This document shows, piece after piece, positions 9,026 through 17,692 of a stretch of DNA of 64,000 nucleotides. The translations under genes and the position numbers were made by a program. The stretch covers positions 496,001-560,000 of the forward strand of contig NZ_AHBZ03000027.1 in the NCBI RefSeq assembly GCF_000238375.3, in the 5' to 3' direction. A model generated the notes under the pieces. The model saw only the letters and a program-made list of their open reading frames with translations. It had not been told where the DNA came from and ran no database searches. Position 1 is the stretch's first letter; each line of letters begins with the position of its first letter. Source of the DNA: Pseudoalteromonas citrea (GTDB lineage: Bacteria; Pseudomonadota; Gammaproteobacteria; Enterobacterales; Alteromonadaceae).

Positions 9026-10247
9026 ATGCGTGGTATTTATCCCATAGAATTCGAGGGTCAAAACTGTGTACGGCGATCATTTGGCATAACACCATGGTAG
9101 TAAAGAACACTATTCCAAGCATCGGTTCGACAGTCAACACATTTCCTAATTGAACTAATGAAACCAATACAATTACAACAAACACGTCGATCATGGACCA
9201 CTTACCTATGATCTCGAGTAAGCGATAGAGTTGGCTTGCTTTTTTAGGGGAGTGACACTTTTTTGTTTGTGCAATTAAATAAAATAACAAGATGGCTTTG
9301 ACAATTGGAATACAAATACTGGCTATAAAAATAAGACTGGCCACTGGGTATGAGCCAGATTTCCACATTATAACTATGCCTGAAAAAATAGTAGCGGGTG
9401 TATGGTAGCCCAAATTAACAGTATCCATAATAGGCAATAAGTTTGCCGGGACTAACAATATAAGCGCTGTGAGCATCCACATTGTTGCACGTTCGATTGA
9501 CTTAGGTTTTCTAAAGTAGGTTTTTGCTTCACATCTTGGACAAGTATCTTCATGAGATAATTGATTGCAAATATGACAGCGACGCAGCTTATTTAACATT
9601 GCGGTTTGCCCGCATATATTGGCAAGGGGTTCAAATTGACACTGTTGTCGTTCCCAAAGCTCACCTTCATCTATCAATGTTAACAGCTCAATGAAACAAA
9701 TAACAAAAAGTACGTAAGCCCAAAAGCCATACCCAAGCGTTAAGTCAGCCAGTGACATCAATTTGAATGCACTTACAAGCACAGCAACTAAGAATATGTC
9801 CGCTAAATTAAGTGGCGTAATATAACTAAAACTTTTTGTCAGTTTACGGGCGACACTTAATTTAAGTTTAGGCCATAACTTACTATGGGATATCAGTGTG
9901 AGTGTACACACGTACAACGGCATTAATAAAATAGTAAACAGGAAGAGACCAGCGAGTACCGCGTTATACTTATCACTTAATAGCACACAGGCCTGCCAAA
10001 GACTGATTTGCTGTGTGAGACCGTGTTGACTAAAAGAAATGAAATTAGGATATAAACTGGTAAATAAGAATAGCAATGAGGTAATGGCAAATGCCATATT
10101 CCATTGTGATAAGTTTTGTCGACATGTGACCAAGTGCGCCCCGCAATTTGGGCAGGTTGCCCGTTGCTGAGAACTCAAAGGCGCAACCTGAACTAATCTA
10201 TCACATTGTTTACACGCTATAATCACGATAAAACCAACCGCACTCAC
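9018..10247 (-). CDS. pqiA: PqiA, polytopic membrane protein with zinc ribbons
   Basis: This is the 409-residue membrane partner of PqiB. Two cytoplasmic zinc ribbons are visible, CKQC...CPNC near residues 12-35 and CHIC...CPRC near 225-240, each followed by four predicted membrane helices: the duplicated PqiA architecture. The first possible start is GTG at 10247; a second in-frame GTG seven codons later (VIIACKQCD) fits E. coli PqiA equally well, and neither has a clear ribosome-binding site. It overlaps pqiB by 8 bases and heads the operon. In E. coli the operon responds to paraquat through SoxS, but I see no soxbox here. Confidence 0.9.
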   Translation of the reverse strand: MSAVGFIVIIACKQCDRLVQVAPLSSQQRATCPNCGAHLVTCRQNLSQWNMAFAITSLLFLFTSLYPNFISFSQHGLTQQISLWQACVLLSDKYNAVLAGLFLFTILLMPLYVCTLTLISHSKLWPKLKLSVARKLTKSFSYITPLNLADIFLVAVLVSAFKLMSLADLTLGYGFWAYVLFVICFIELLTLIDEGELWERQQCQFEPLANICGQTAMLNKLRRCHICNQLSHEDTCPRCEAKTYFRKPKSIERATMWMLTALILLVPANLLPIMDTVNLGYHTPATIFSGIVIMWKSGSYPVASLIFIASICIPIVKAILLFYLIAQTKKCHSPKKASQLYRLLEIIGKWSMIDVFVVIVLVSLVQLGNVLTVEPMLGIVFFTTMVLCQMIAVHSFDPRILWDKYHAYE

Positions 10248-10380
10248 ATAATATAGTCAGTGTGATACATAGTCTGCACGAGTGCAATTCGTTTCGGTGA
10301 ATGTTTCTGAAATGAATGTAGGAATTCGGATATCAGAGATTACTGCAATAGAATTTACTCTTTTTTGCAATACCATTCAG

Positions 10381-11181
10381 TTACATATCGAAAATCGCGA
10401 CCGTTTGCCTGCTAATTGCGAGTAAATGCCCATCTGGCGCATAGATTTTTGCATCTTCTAGTCCATAACCATTTGCTGCATGGTGTGTTTGTGCATCTAA
10501 GCCAAACCAAGCATCGCTGTCTAGGTTAATATCTTGAACAAACTCAATATACCATGACATGCTGCTTGCTGGTGAAGGGCCGTTGGCCATTTGTAATAAA
10601 GTGGGTGGCCACGCATCCGCCAATGCAAGTAGGTGTAACTCATTCAAGGGATCTAAAGGGGTTTCTTTAAAACGCATCCAGCCGCCCAAACTTGAATTAC
10701 TTGAACCACTAAATGGCATATCCCCGATTTGCAAATTGAGGTCAACGTGTTGGAAGAATGCTGGCATGACATGCTCTTGATAAGGCAATACTCGTGCGCT
10801 GTTTGCCGGTTGCAAATTATGCCGATGGGTGACAGGCACATTGACCTTTGAAGCTCTTTCTTTTGCAAAGCAGGCTTGTGCAATGAGGCAAACCTGTGTG
10901 TCTTGCTTAATAGTACACAACATTTGAGTCGCGTTTTTACCACTGCGAAGTATTTGGGTTTCTAAGACAAATGCTTGGTCAGCGAACAAAGGTCCAACAA
11001 AGTTGATACTCATCGACAACAGTCTGCGCTCATCCGCTAGCTGGTGTTTCATGTTTTGCAACATAATAGCTGCGGAGAGTCCGCCAAATGCAGTTCGGCC
11101 TTGGCACCAATTTTGTGGAAATGAAAATTCGCAGGGCGTTGTTTTTAAACTCTGATTTTTAATTATTTCGTCGAACGTCAT
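10381..11181 (-). CDS. TesB-like acyl-CoA thioesterase (double hot-dog)
   Basis: The 266-residue protein belongs to the double hot-dog acyl-CoA thioesterase group. WCQGRTAFGGLSAAIML near residues 25-41 is the typical first hot-dog helix entry, and LLSMSINFVGP and ADAWPPTLL fall where the family's strand and helix signatures lie. Such enzymes hydrolyse acyl-CoAs to free acid and CoA in the cytoplasm. A FadR-like operator 44 bases upstream of the start suggests control together with beta-oxidation. It is monocistronic, divergent from dnaK. Chain-length preference cannot be read from the sequence. Confidence 0.82.
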   Translation of the reverse strand: MTFDEIIKNQSLKTTPCEFSFPQNWCQGRTAFGGLSAAIMLQNMKHQLADERRLLSMSINFVGPLFADQAFVLETQILRSGKNATQMLCTIKQDTQVCLIAQACFAKERASKVNVPVTHRHNLQPANSARVLPYQEHVMPAFFQHVDLNLQIGDMPFSGSSNSSLGGWMRFKETPLDPLNELHLLALADAWPPTLLQMANGPSPASSMSWYIEFVQDINLDSDAWFGLDAQTHHAANGYGLEDAKIYAPDGHLLAISRQTVAIFDM

Positions 11182-11225
11182 TGTTAGATCCTATATAATT
11201 CATTTTTTGTAATTATGGTTAGCAT

Positions 11226-11242
11226 ATCTGGTCATACCTGTT
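11226..11242. promoter_or_regulatory. Putative FadR operator upstream of the thioesterase gene
   Basis: ATCTGGTCATACCTGTT agrees at about 14 of 17 positions with the E. coli FadR consensus as I recall it (AGCTGGTCCGAYNTGTT), including the CTGGTC core. It lies 44-60 bases upstream of the thioesterase ATG, where a promoter is expected. A similar box sits before fadE at 17672. Confidence 0.5.
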
Positions 11243-11332
11243 TAATAAACCACTCTGATTGATGTTTTTTTGTATCAAAATGGCGTTTTCAGAAAAAATT
11301 TCAAAAAAAGTGAACTTTTTTTTGTTTTTACG

Positions 11333-11360
11333 GTTGAATTAGATTTTGTCGCCCCTATTT
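11333..11360 (+). promoter_or_regulatory. Sigma32-type heat-shock promoter of dnaK
   Basis: GTTGAAT (11333-11339) resembles the sigma32 -35 element CTTGAAA. CCCCTATTT (11352-11360) resembles the -10 element CCCCATnT. The 12-base gap is within the range for heat-shock promoters. A Shine-Dalgarno GGAG at 11397-11400 precedes the dnaK ATG by 7 bases. Confidence 0.75.
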
Positions 11361-11407
11361 ACAAGTCATCTAAACAGAACAACGAATTTTGAAGTCGGAG
11401 AAGATTC

Positions 11408-13339
11408 ATGGGTAAAATTATTGGAATCGATTTAGGTACTACTAACTCTTGTGTAGCAGTACTTGATGGTGAAAAAGCACGCGTTATCGAAAACGCAGAG
11501 GGCGATCGTACAACCCCTTCTATCATTGCATTTACTGCAGAAGGTGAAACGCTTGTAGGTCAACCTGCTAAGCGCCAAGCGGTTACAAACCCACAAAACA
11601 CAGTATTTGCAATCAAACGTTTGATTGGTCGTCGTTTTGAAGACGAAGAAGTACAACGTGATATTGACATCATGCCATTTAAAATTGCGAAAGCAGACAA
11701 TGGTGATGCATGGGTAGAAGTACGTGGTGAAAAACGTGCTGCACCACAGATTTCAGCTGAAGTTCTTAAGAAAATGAAGAAAACAGCTGAAGATTTTCTT
11801 GGTGAAGAAGTAACAGAAGCAGTAATTACTGTGCCTGCATACTTCAACGATTCACAGCGTCAAGCAACAAAAGATGCGGGTCGTATTGCTGGTCTCGAAG
11901 TTAAGCGTATTATCAATGAGCCAACAGCTGCAGCACTTGCCTACGGCATGGACAAAAAGCAAGGCGATAATGTTATTGCTGTATACGACTTAGGTGGTGG
12001 TACATTCGATATTTCAATCATTGAAATTGACGAAGTAGATGGCGAGCACACGTTTGAAGTATTAGCGACAAACGGTGACACACACTTAGGTGGTGAAGAT
12101 TTCGATAACCGCGTAATTAACTACTTAGTAGATGAGTTTAAGAAAGATCAAGGTATCGACCTTAAAGCAGACCCTCTAGCGATGCAGCGTGTTAAAGAAG
12201 CGGCAGAAAAAGCGAAGATTGAATTGTCTTCAGCACAACATACAGAAGTTAACCTTCCTTATGTAACCGCTGATGCAACGGGTCCTAAGCACATGAATGT
12301 GAAGCTTACTCGTGCCAAGCTTGAGTCTTTAGTTGAAGACTTAGTTACTCAGTCTATCGAGCCGCTTAAGCGTGCACTAGCTGATGCTGACTTAACAGTA
12401 AGTGATGTAAACGACATCATCCTTGTTGGTGGTCAAACACGTATGCCACTAGTACAAACTACTGTTACAGAGTTCTTCGGTAAAGAGCCACGTAAAGATG
12501 TAAACCCAGATGAAGCAGTAGCAGTTGGTGCTGCGGTTCAAGGTGGTGTACTAGCTGGTGATGTTAAAGACGTACTATTACTAGACGTTTCTCCATTGTC
12601 TCTTGGTATCGAGACGATGGGTCAGGTTATGACTGCGCTAATCGAGAAGAACACAACGATTCCTACAAAGAAATCACAAACATTCTCAACGGCAGAAGAC
12701 AACCAGTCAGCGGTAACTATCCACGTATTACAAGGTGAGCGTAAGCGTTCAAGCGACAACAAGTCTCTTGGCCAGTTTAACCTTGAAGGTATTCGCCCTG
12801 CACAACGTGGTGCACCGCAAATCGAAGTTACTTTTGATGTAGATGCTGATGGTATCTTACATGTATCTGCAAAAGACAAAGATACAGGTAAAGAGCAAAA
12901 AATCACAATCCAGGCTTCTTCTGGTCTAAATGATGAAGAAATTGAAAAAATGGTACGTGATGCTGAAGCAAATGCTGAAGAAGATAAAAAGTTTGAAGAG
13001 TTAGTTGCTTCACGCAACCAAGCTGATGCAATGCTACATGGTACTCGTAAGCAAGTTGAAGAAGCGGGTGATGAGCTTCCAGCTGAAGATAAAGCAGAAA
13101 TTGAAACGGCTTTAACTGAACTTGAAACTGCAATTAAAGGCGATAGCAAAGAAGACATCGATGCTAAAGTACAAGCGCTTGCAGAAAAATCACAAAAGCT
13201 AATGGAAATTGCTCAAGCTAAAGCACAAGCTCAACAAGCTGGTCCTGAAGCTGGTGAGCAACAGCCTGGTGCTGGTTCTTCTAAGCAAGACGACGATGTT
13301 GTTGATGCTGAGTTTGAAGAAGTTAAAGACAACAAGTAA
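11408..13339 (+). CDS. dnaK: Chaperone DnaK (Hsp70)
   Basis: This 643-residue Hsp70 binds exposed hydrophobic segments of client proteins in an ATP cycle driven by DnaJ and Grp[15 protein letters not shown] at the N-terminus is the phosphate-1 motif; [40 protein letters not shown] and VGGQTRMP complete the actin-like ATPase domain. The [16 protein letters not shown] stretch opens the substrate-binding domain, and the tail is the Gln/Ala/Gly-rich lid linker ending in [12 protein letters not shown]. Length and ending are canonical. It is first in dnaK-dnaJ; grpE is not adjacent upstream. Codon use is biased as for a highly expressed gene. Confidence 0.99.
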   Translation: MGKIIGIDLGTTNSCVAVLDGEKARVIENAEGDRTTPSIIAFTAEGETLVGQPAKRQAVTNPQNTVFAIKRLIGRRFEDEEVQRDIDIMPFKIAKADNGDAWVEVRGEKRAAPQISAEVLKKMKKTAEDFLGEEVTEAVITVPAYFNDSQRQATKDAGRIAGLEVKRIINEPTAAALAYGMDKKQGDNVIAVYDLGGGTFDISIIEIDEVDGEHTFEVLATNGDTHLGGEDFDNRVINYLVDEFKKDQGIDLKADPLAMQRVKEAAEKAKIELSSAQHTEVNLPYVTADATGPKHMNVKLTRAKLESLVEDLVTQSIEPLKRALADADLTVSDVNDIILVGGQTRMPLVQTTVTEFFGKEPRKDVNPDEAVAVGAAVQGGVLAGDVKDVLLLDVSPLSLGIETMGQVMTALIEKNTTIPTKKSQTFSTAEDNQSAVTIHVLQGERKRSSDNKSLGQFNLEGIRPAQRGAPQIEVTFDVDADGILHVSAKDKDTGKEQKITIQASSGLNDEEIEKMVRDAEANAEEDKKFEELVASRNQADAMLHGTRKQVEEAGDELPAEDKAEIETALTELETAIKGDSKEDIDAKVQALAEKSQKLMEIAQAKAQAQQAGPEAGEQQPGAGSSKQDDDVVDAEFEEVKDNK

Positions 13340-13350
13340 TTGTTGACTTG

Positions 13351-13388
13351 TAAGGGCGCGCTGGCGAATTTCGCTTGTCGCGCCCTTA
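13351..13388 (+). terminator. Hairpin between dnaK and dnaJ
   Basis: A perfect 10-bp stem TAAGGGCGCG / CGCGCCCTTA (13351-13360, 13379-13388) encloses a small inner hairpin GCGAA/TTCGC. The T-tract is weak, so it could be a partial terminator or a processing/stability element that sets the dnaK:dnaJ ratio rather than a full stop. Confidence 0.6.
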
Positions 13389-13479
13389 GTGTATGTAAAT
13401 TTTGGTAATGTGTGTTCAATTACAGTTACCATCTTGGCAGATACTTGGTTTGCCAACCAATTAGAGTAGTGTGATAACT

Positions 13480-14610
13480 ATGTCAAAAAGTGATTATTAC
13501 GACGTACTGGGCGTGAGCAAAGACGCCAGTGAACGTGACATAAAAAAAGCATATAAACGCTTAGCAATGAAATATCACCCAGACCGTACAGCGGGTGATA
13601 CAGCACTCGAAGCTAAATTCAAAGAAGTAAAAGAAGCTTACGAAGTGCTAACTGATAGTCAAAAGCGCCAAATGTATGATCAATATGGTCATGCTGCATT
13701 TGATCAAAATGGCGGCGGTGGTCACGGTGGCGGTCAAGGTGACTTTGGCGATATTTTTGGTGACGTATTTGGTGACATTTTTGGTGGCGGCGGTGGCCGT
13801 CGTCAATCCCGCCAGCAGCGCGGTGCCGATTTACGTTACAATATGGACCTTTCTTTAGAAGAAGCGGTTCGTGGTAAAGAAGTTGAAATTAAAGTACCTA
13901 CATGGGTTGGCTGTAAGCCATGTGATGGTAGCGGTGCAAAGCCGGGCTCTAAGCCGAAAACATGTTCAACATGTCATGGTGCTGGCCAGGTTCAGATGCG
14001 TCAGGGTTTCTTTGCTGTTCAGCAAACTTGTCCAACGTGTAATGGCACAGGTCAGACTATATCTGATCCATGTGACAAATGTCATGGTCAAGGTCGCGTA
14101 GAAAAAACCAAGACACTTTCAGTTAAAATTCCAGCGGGTGTCGACACTGGCGACCGCATTCGCCTATCAGGCGAAGGGGAAGCTGGCATGCATGGCGCAC
14201 CTGCGGGTGATTTGTATGTGCAAGTGTCTGTAAGAGAGCATCCGATATTTGTCCGTGATGGCAACAACCTCTACTGTGAAGTACCAATTAGCTTTACAAC
14301 TGCAGCGGTTGGTGGCGAAATTGAAGTACCAACACTAGATGGTCGTGCTAACCTGAAGATCCCTTCGGAGAGTCAAACAGGTAAGATGTTCCGTATGCGT
14401 GCGAAAGGCGTTAAGTCTGTACGCAGTGGTGCGGTTGGTGATCTGATCTGTAAAGTTGTTATTGAAACACCGGTTAACCTGAATGAACACCAGCGTGATC
14501 TTCTTAAACAGTTAGAAGATAGCATGGGCTCTGAGGGCAACAAAAACCGCCCGAAAGCCCAAGGTTTTTTCGACGGTGTGAAAAAGTTCTTTGATGACCT
14601 AACTAAGTAA
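13480..14610 (+). CDS. dnaJ: Chaperone DnaJ (Hsp40, type I)
   Basis: DnaJ delivers clients to DnaK and stimulates its ATPase. I start it at the ATG giving [12 protein letters not shown], the family N-terminus, rather than the GTG nine bases earlier. The J domain (about 1-70) contains HPD in KYHPDRT. A Gly/Phe-rich linker (about 75-110) follows. The zinc-binding domain has four CxxCxG repeats ([32 protein letters not shown]). The C-terminal client-binding domains end in [14 protein letters not shown]. Length of 376 residues is normal. It lies 140 bases after dnaK, across a hairpin, and ends at a strong terminator. Confidence 0.98.
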   Translation: MSKSDYYDVLGVSKDASERDIKKAYKRLAMKYHPDRTAGDTALEAKFKEVKEAYEVLTDSQKRQMYDQYGHAAFDQNGGGGHGGGQGDFGDIFGDVFGDIFGGGGGRRQSRQQRGADLRYNMDLSLEEAVRGKEVEIKVPTWVGCKPCDGSGAKPGSKPKTCSTCHGAGQVQMRQGFFAVQQTCPTCNGTGQTISDPCDKCHGQGRVEKTKTLSVKIPAGVDTGDRIRLSGEGEAGMHGAPAGDLYVQVSVREHPIFVRDGNNLYCEVPISFTTAAVGGEIEVPTLDGRANLKIPSESQTGKMFRMRAKGVKSVRSGAVGDLICKVVIETPVNLNEHQRDLLKQLEDSMGSEGNKNRPKAQGFFDGVKKFFDDLTK

Positions 14611-14632
14611 CAGTTGATAGTGATCAACTGAT

Positions 14633-14663
14633 AAAAAGCGGTACAATTAGTGCCGCTTTTTTA
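14633..14663 (+). terminator. Rho-independent terminator after dnaJ
   Basis: Stem AAAAAGCGG / CCGCTTTTT (14633-14641, 14653-14661) with an 11-base loop and trailing Ts. A second perfect inverted repeat CAGTTGA/TCAACTG lies just before it, at 14611-14630. Confidence 0.88.
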
Positions 14664-14685
14664 TTTTGTCTATTATTACTATTTG

Positions 14686-14907
14686 CTAGTTTAATAATAC
14701 AAGGTAGTCTTGTTTGCTATCGCATTTACAGCCAATCAATCGACGCTGCTCACCAAATATTAGTTTTCCAGATTTACACCCTAATACCTCACATTTACTG
14801 CTGCAAGCTAAACTTGTTGTCCATAACGAGTACTCGGTCACCATAAATTTAACCATTGAGAAAGCAATAATGACGAAGAATAAAATTTTTGCGTTACGAT
14901 TGAGCAT
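14686..14907 (-). CDS. Small cysteine-rich membrane or secreted protein, unknown
   Basis: This 73-residue protein starts at the ATG giving MLNRNAKILFFV, which has AAGG 9 bases upstream; a TTG three codons earlier is less likely. Residues 7-24 form one hydrophobic helix (signal anchor or uncleaved signal). The remaining 49 residues hold five Cys (35, 39, 44, 60, 62) in the pattern CxxxCxxxxC...CxC, suggestive of disulfides in the periplasm or metal binding. I do not recognise a family. It is convergent with dnaJ. The regular Cys pattern and the ribosome-binding site argue that it is real. Confidence 0.5.
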   Translation of the reverse strand: MLNRNAKILFFVIIAFSMVKFMVTEYSLWTTSLACSSKCEVLGCKSGKLIFGEQRRLIGCKCDSKQDYLVLLN

Positions 14908-15008
14908 GCTGTCCAACCTTTAATAAAGTCGCATTTATAGACTTTAGTCTAGTGTCTAAATTAATCTAGTCATGCATATTTAGATGTGCATTGCACAAAG
15001 GATAAGTT

Positions 15009-15467
15009 ATGACACCAGCCATAAAATTATTAGAAAAACACCATGTACCTTTTGAGGTGTTGCAATTTAGGCCTATTGAAACATCGGTAAACTTTGCCAA
15101 TGACGCGGCTGAGCAACTTTGTTTAAACCCTGAGGCAGTATTTAAAACGATAGTAATTAACGTGGATGGTGTTTTGCATGTAGCGATACTTCCTTCAACC
15201 AATAAAGTCGACTTAAAAGCATATGCAAAGGCTTGTAAGGGGAAAAGAGCAGAGCTTGCTGATGCACAGCTAGCGCAAAGTAGTACTGGCTATGTAATTG
15301 GTGGGATCAGTCCCTTTGCGCAGAAGAAGCGACTAAAAACACTCTTACACCACAGTGCAAAGCATCATATGCATGTTTATGTAAGTGCAGGGCGCAGAGG
15401 CCTTGAAGTGAGAGTGTCTCCCCACGATATCGTACGAATGTGTGGTGCAGATTTTGCTATTTTTTAG
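15009..15467 (+). CDS. ybaK: YbaK/EbsC-type aminoacyl-tRNA deacylase
   Basis: YbaK proteins hydrolyse mischarged Cys-tRNA(Pro) in trans, keeping translation accurate. The 152-residue protein is of normal length. It shows the conserved Lys46 in VFKTIVI, VAILPSTNKVDLKA, and the signature GYVIGGISPFAQKKRL, then AGRRGLEVRVSP near the end, as in YbaK. The ATG follows AAAGGATAAGTT, a good ribosome-binding site. It is a single gene on the plus strand, convergent with the AraC regulator. Confidence 0.93.
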   Translation: MTPAIKLLEKHHVPFEVLQFRPIETSVNFANDAAEQLCLNPEAVFKTIVINVDGVLHVAILPSTNKVDLKAYAKACKGKRAELADAQLAQSSTGYVIGGISPFAQKKRLKTLLHHSAKHHMHVYVSAGRRGLEVRVSPHDIVRMCGADFAIF

Positions 15468-15476
15468 TGCAAAGTA

Positions 15477-16337
15477 TTAGATCTGACGTCTATAACTACT
15501 GGGTGTTACGCCAACATAGCGTTTAAAGTTACGGCCAAAATGACTTTGATTTGCAAAACCGCACATCAGTGCAATGTGAGCAAGCGGGTAGTTTGAAGTC
15601 TTTAATGCTTGCTTTGCATACTCAATTCTAATTGACATTAAGTATTGCTGAAGAGTTTGAGCAAAGCTGAGTTTAAACATACGGCAAAAATGATATTCGC
15701 TGAGTTCAACTAAGTTCGCCAACTCCAACAATGCGATTTGGCGATTAAAGTTAGCATGAATAAAATCCGTTACTTGTTTGGCTTTGTTGGGGGACAGCCC
15801 CCCAGTGATAGCTTTTCGCGTATTTTTAAGATTTAAGCTCTGTAATACACTCACGATAATGGTATCAGTAAACTGCTCACTAGCCAGTGTATTATGTTTA
15901 TCATGCCAATCAGAGTCGTTAATTTGATGACGAAATAACGCTTCTAATGGTTGGTTCTCAAAAAATATCCGCTCAGGCAAGTTTACTTGGCGCGGGTCGA
16001 TATCGAATACTTTTAGTGCAGTGTGTTTTAGGTGAATATCAGTAAAATAGAGATGGACAAACTCCTGAGGAACGCCAATTTTCCAGCGGCTTTCGCTATC
16101 CTGTGGCATCAGACAAAATCGTCCTGGGGCACCATTTGTTGAATGGACATCAGTACGGTGTGTTTCATACCCTCCATTAAGGTACATACTTAACGTGTGC
16201 TGTTGTTGGTTTTGATAGTACAGGCGTTCATACTGATTTGTATAATGTGACCATGACACCTCATTACTCAGCAACGTATGCCGAACACACTGTTTTTTAG
16301 ATTGTTCAAAACTTACATGAAGATTTTTGTCGGGCAT
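15477..16337 (-). CDS. AraC-family transcriptional regulator
   Basis: A sensor-like N-terminal domain of about 180 residues is followed by a C-terminal AraC/XylS double helix-turn-helix domain: FIHANFNRQIALLELANLVELSEYHFCRMFKLSF, with the second helix pair in YPLAHIALMCGFANQSHFGRNFKRYVGVTPSSYRR. The protein is divergent from an EamA exporter and shares a 180-base intergenic region with it. The usual inference is that it controls that exporter in response to a small molecule that the exporter moves. The inducer is unknown. A GTG lies one codon upstream of the chosen ATG. Confidence 0.88.
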   Translation of the reverse strand: MPDKNLHVSFEQSKKQCVRHTLLSNEVSWSHYTNQYERLYYQNQQQHTLSMYLNGGYETHRTDVHSTNGAPGRFCLMPQDSESRWKIGVPQEFVHLYFTDIHLKHTALKVFDIDPRQVNLPERIFFENQPLEALFRHQINDSDWHDKHNTLASEQFTDTIIVSVLQSLNLKNTRKAITGGLSPNKAKQVTDFIHANFNRQIALLELANLVELSEYHFCRMFKLSFAQTLQQYLMSIRIEYAKQALKTSNYPLAHIALMCGFANQSHFGRNFKRYVGVTPSSYRRQI

Positions 16338-16521
16338 CACGCTTTACTATAAGAAACTTGATTTTATGATTTAGCTTATCGTAAGTATCTTATGCTCGCA
16401 ATAAGTGACGATTTCAGGTAAGGATAATAACCGTAAGATCGTGTTAACGACGGCAACAACGTGAGATATCAGGGTTGGTTTACCATAGATACTGAGTGGC
16501 ACTATTTACTAGGAGCCTGTT

Positions 16522-17448
16522 ATGTCACTCATTTTATATTTTTTATTGGTTTGTATCTGGGGGTTGTCTTGGATTGCAATTAAATGGCAGCACGGCAACG
16601 TGGCTTTGGAAGTGTCGATACTTTATCGGTTTTTTATTGCTGCTGTTACTATGCTAGTTGCAGGCAAGTTATTGAAGTTATTACAATCAACGTCTTATAA
16701 AAATCATATTTGGTTTGCGCTACAAGGCGCAAGTCTATTTTGCTTCAACTTCATCGCATTCTATGCCGCGACTGCTTACATACCAAGTGGGTTAGTCGCT
16801 TTACTTATGGCAACAGCACCACTTTTTAATTGCATTCACAGTCGACTATTTTTTGGCGAGCAAATCACGTTGAATTTTCTTATCGGTATGTTTTTTGGGC
16901 TGGCTGGCATCGGTTTTTTATTTGCAAATGAGTTATCTGCTTTACAATTGTCACTCACTACACTTTTCGGTGTGTTTTACTCATTGGTTGGTACATGGTG
17001 CTTTTCAATCGGAAATATGTTCAGTGTTAAAAATACAAACGAAGGGATCCTTCCGTACACGGCAACTAGCTACGCAATGGCATATGGGTGTGCATGCTTA
17101 CTCATTGTCATATTTCTAAAAGAATTAAGTTTCAATTTTGAATTCACTATGTTGTACGTCAGTAGTTTATTGTATTTAGCTATCCCTGCTTCAGTGCTTG
17201 GTTTTACAGCATTTTTAGTACTAGTTAATCGCATTGGTACGAGTAATGCGGCCTATATTTTAGTTTGTACACCGGTCATCGCTTTGGCAATGTCGAGTAT
17301 ATTTGAAGGATATGTTTGGAGCTTAAATGCGAGTATGGGGCTGTTACTGATCTGTTTAGGAAATGTGGTTTCACGTTTAAGCACTAATATTGTTACTTGG
17401 CGTCATAGTTGGTTTAAATGGCTACAGATTGATTTAACAAAGCGGTAG
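16522..17448 (+). CDS. EamA-family (DMT) exporter
   Basis: The 308-residue protein has about ten predicted membrane helices in two EamA repeats. The first repeat opens with YFLLVCIWGLSWIAIKW, the second includes YLAIPASVLGFTAFLVLVNRIGTSNAAYI. Members export amino acids or other metabolites down the drug/metabolite superfamily pathway. The ribosome-binding site AGGAG stands before ATG. It is divergent from the AraC regulator, its likely controller. No substrate can be named. Confidence 0.87.
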   Translation: MSLILYFLLVCIWGLSWIAIKWQHGNVALEVSILYRFFIAAVTMLVAGKLLKLLQSTSYKNHIWFALQGASLFCFNFIAFYAATAYIPSGLVALLMATAPLFNCIHSRLFFGEQITLNFLIGMFFGLAGIGFLFANELSALQLSLTTLFGVFYSLVGTWCFSIGNMFSVKNTNEGILPYTATSYAMAYGCACLLIVIFLKELSFNFEFTMLYVSSLLYLAIPASVLGFTAFLVLVNRIGTSNAAYILVCTPVIALAMSSIFEGYVWSLNASMGLLLICLGNVVSRLSTNIVTWRHSWFKWLQIDLTKR

Positions 17449-17671
17449 ATGGTTTATTTGTCTTGCACAAACGATTAAAGGTCTATTTATCGCTTCGTGC
17501 CATCAATCACCTGAATTTGGCTAAATTGTATAAATTTATTATTCAAAACCTAGTGCTATGATTTTATTGATATTAGTTTGTTTTTTCTAGGTTTCGTATT
17601 ACCAAAGCTGTTAAAAACTTCATTGAGTAATTGATCTAATCTTATTTTTATGCCGTAATGTACTCATATGT

Positions 17672-17688
17672 AGCTGGTCGGATGAGTT
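17672..17688. promoter_or_regulatory. Putative FadR operator overlapping the fadE leader
   Basis: AGCTGGTCGGATGAGTT agrees at about 15 of 17 positions with the E. coli FadR consensus as recalled (AGCTGGTCCGAYNTGTT). It ends 4 bases before the chosen fadE ATG (17693) and so covers the ribosome-binding region; bound protein would block the message leader or elongation. Repression relieved by acyl-CoA is the expected logic. Confidence 0.6.
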
Positions 17689-17692
17689 GATT

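Noticed and set aside
12622..13158. Long minus-strand open frame of 178 codons opposite dnaK
   Set aside because: It lies wholly inside a clear dnaK reading frame; its Ser/Leu-rich composition reflects reverse reading of biased codons.
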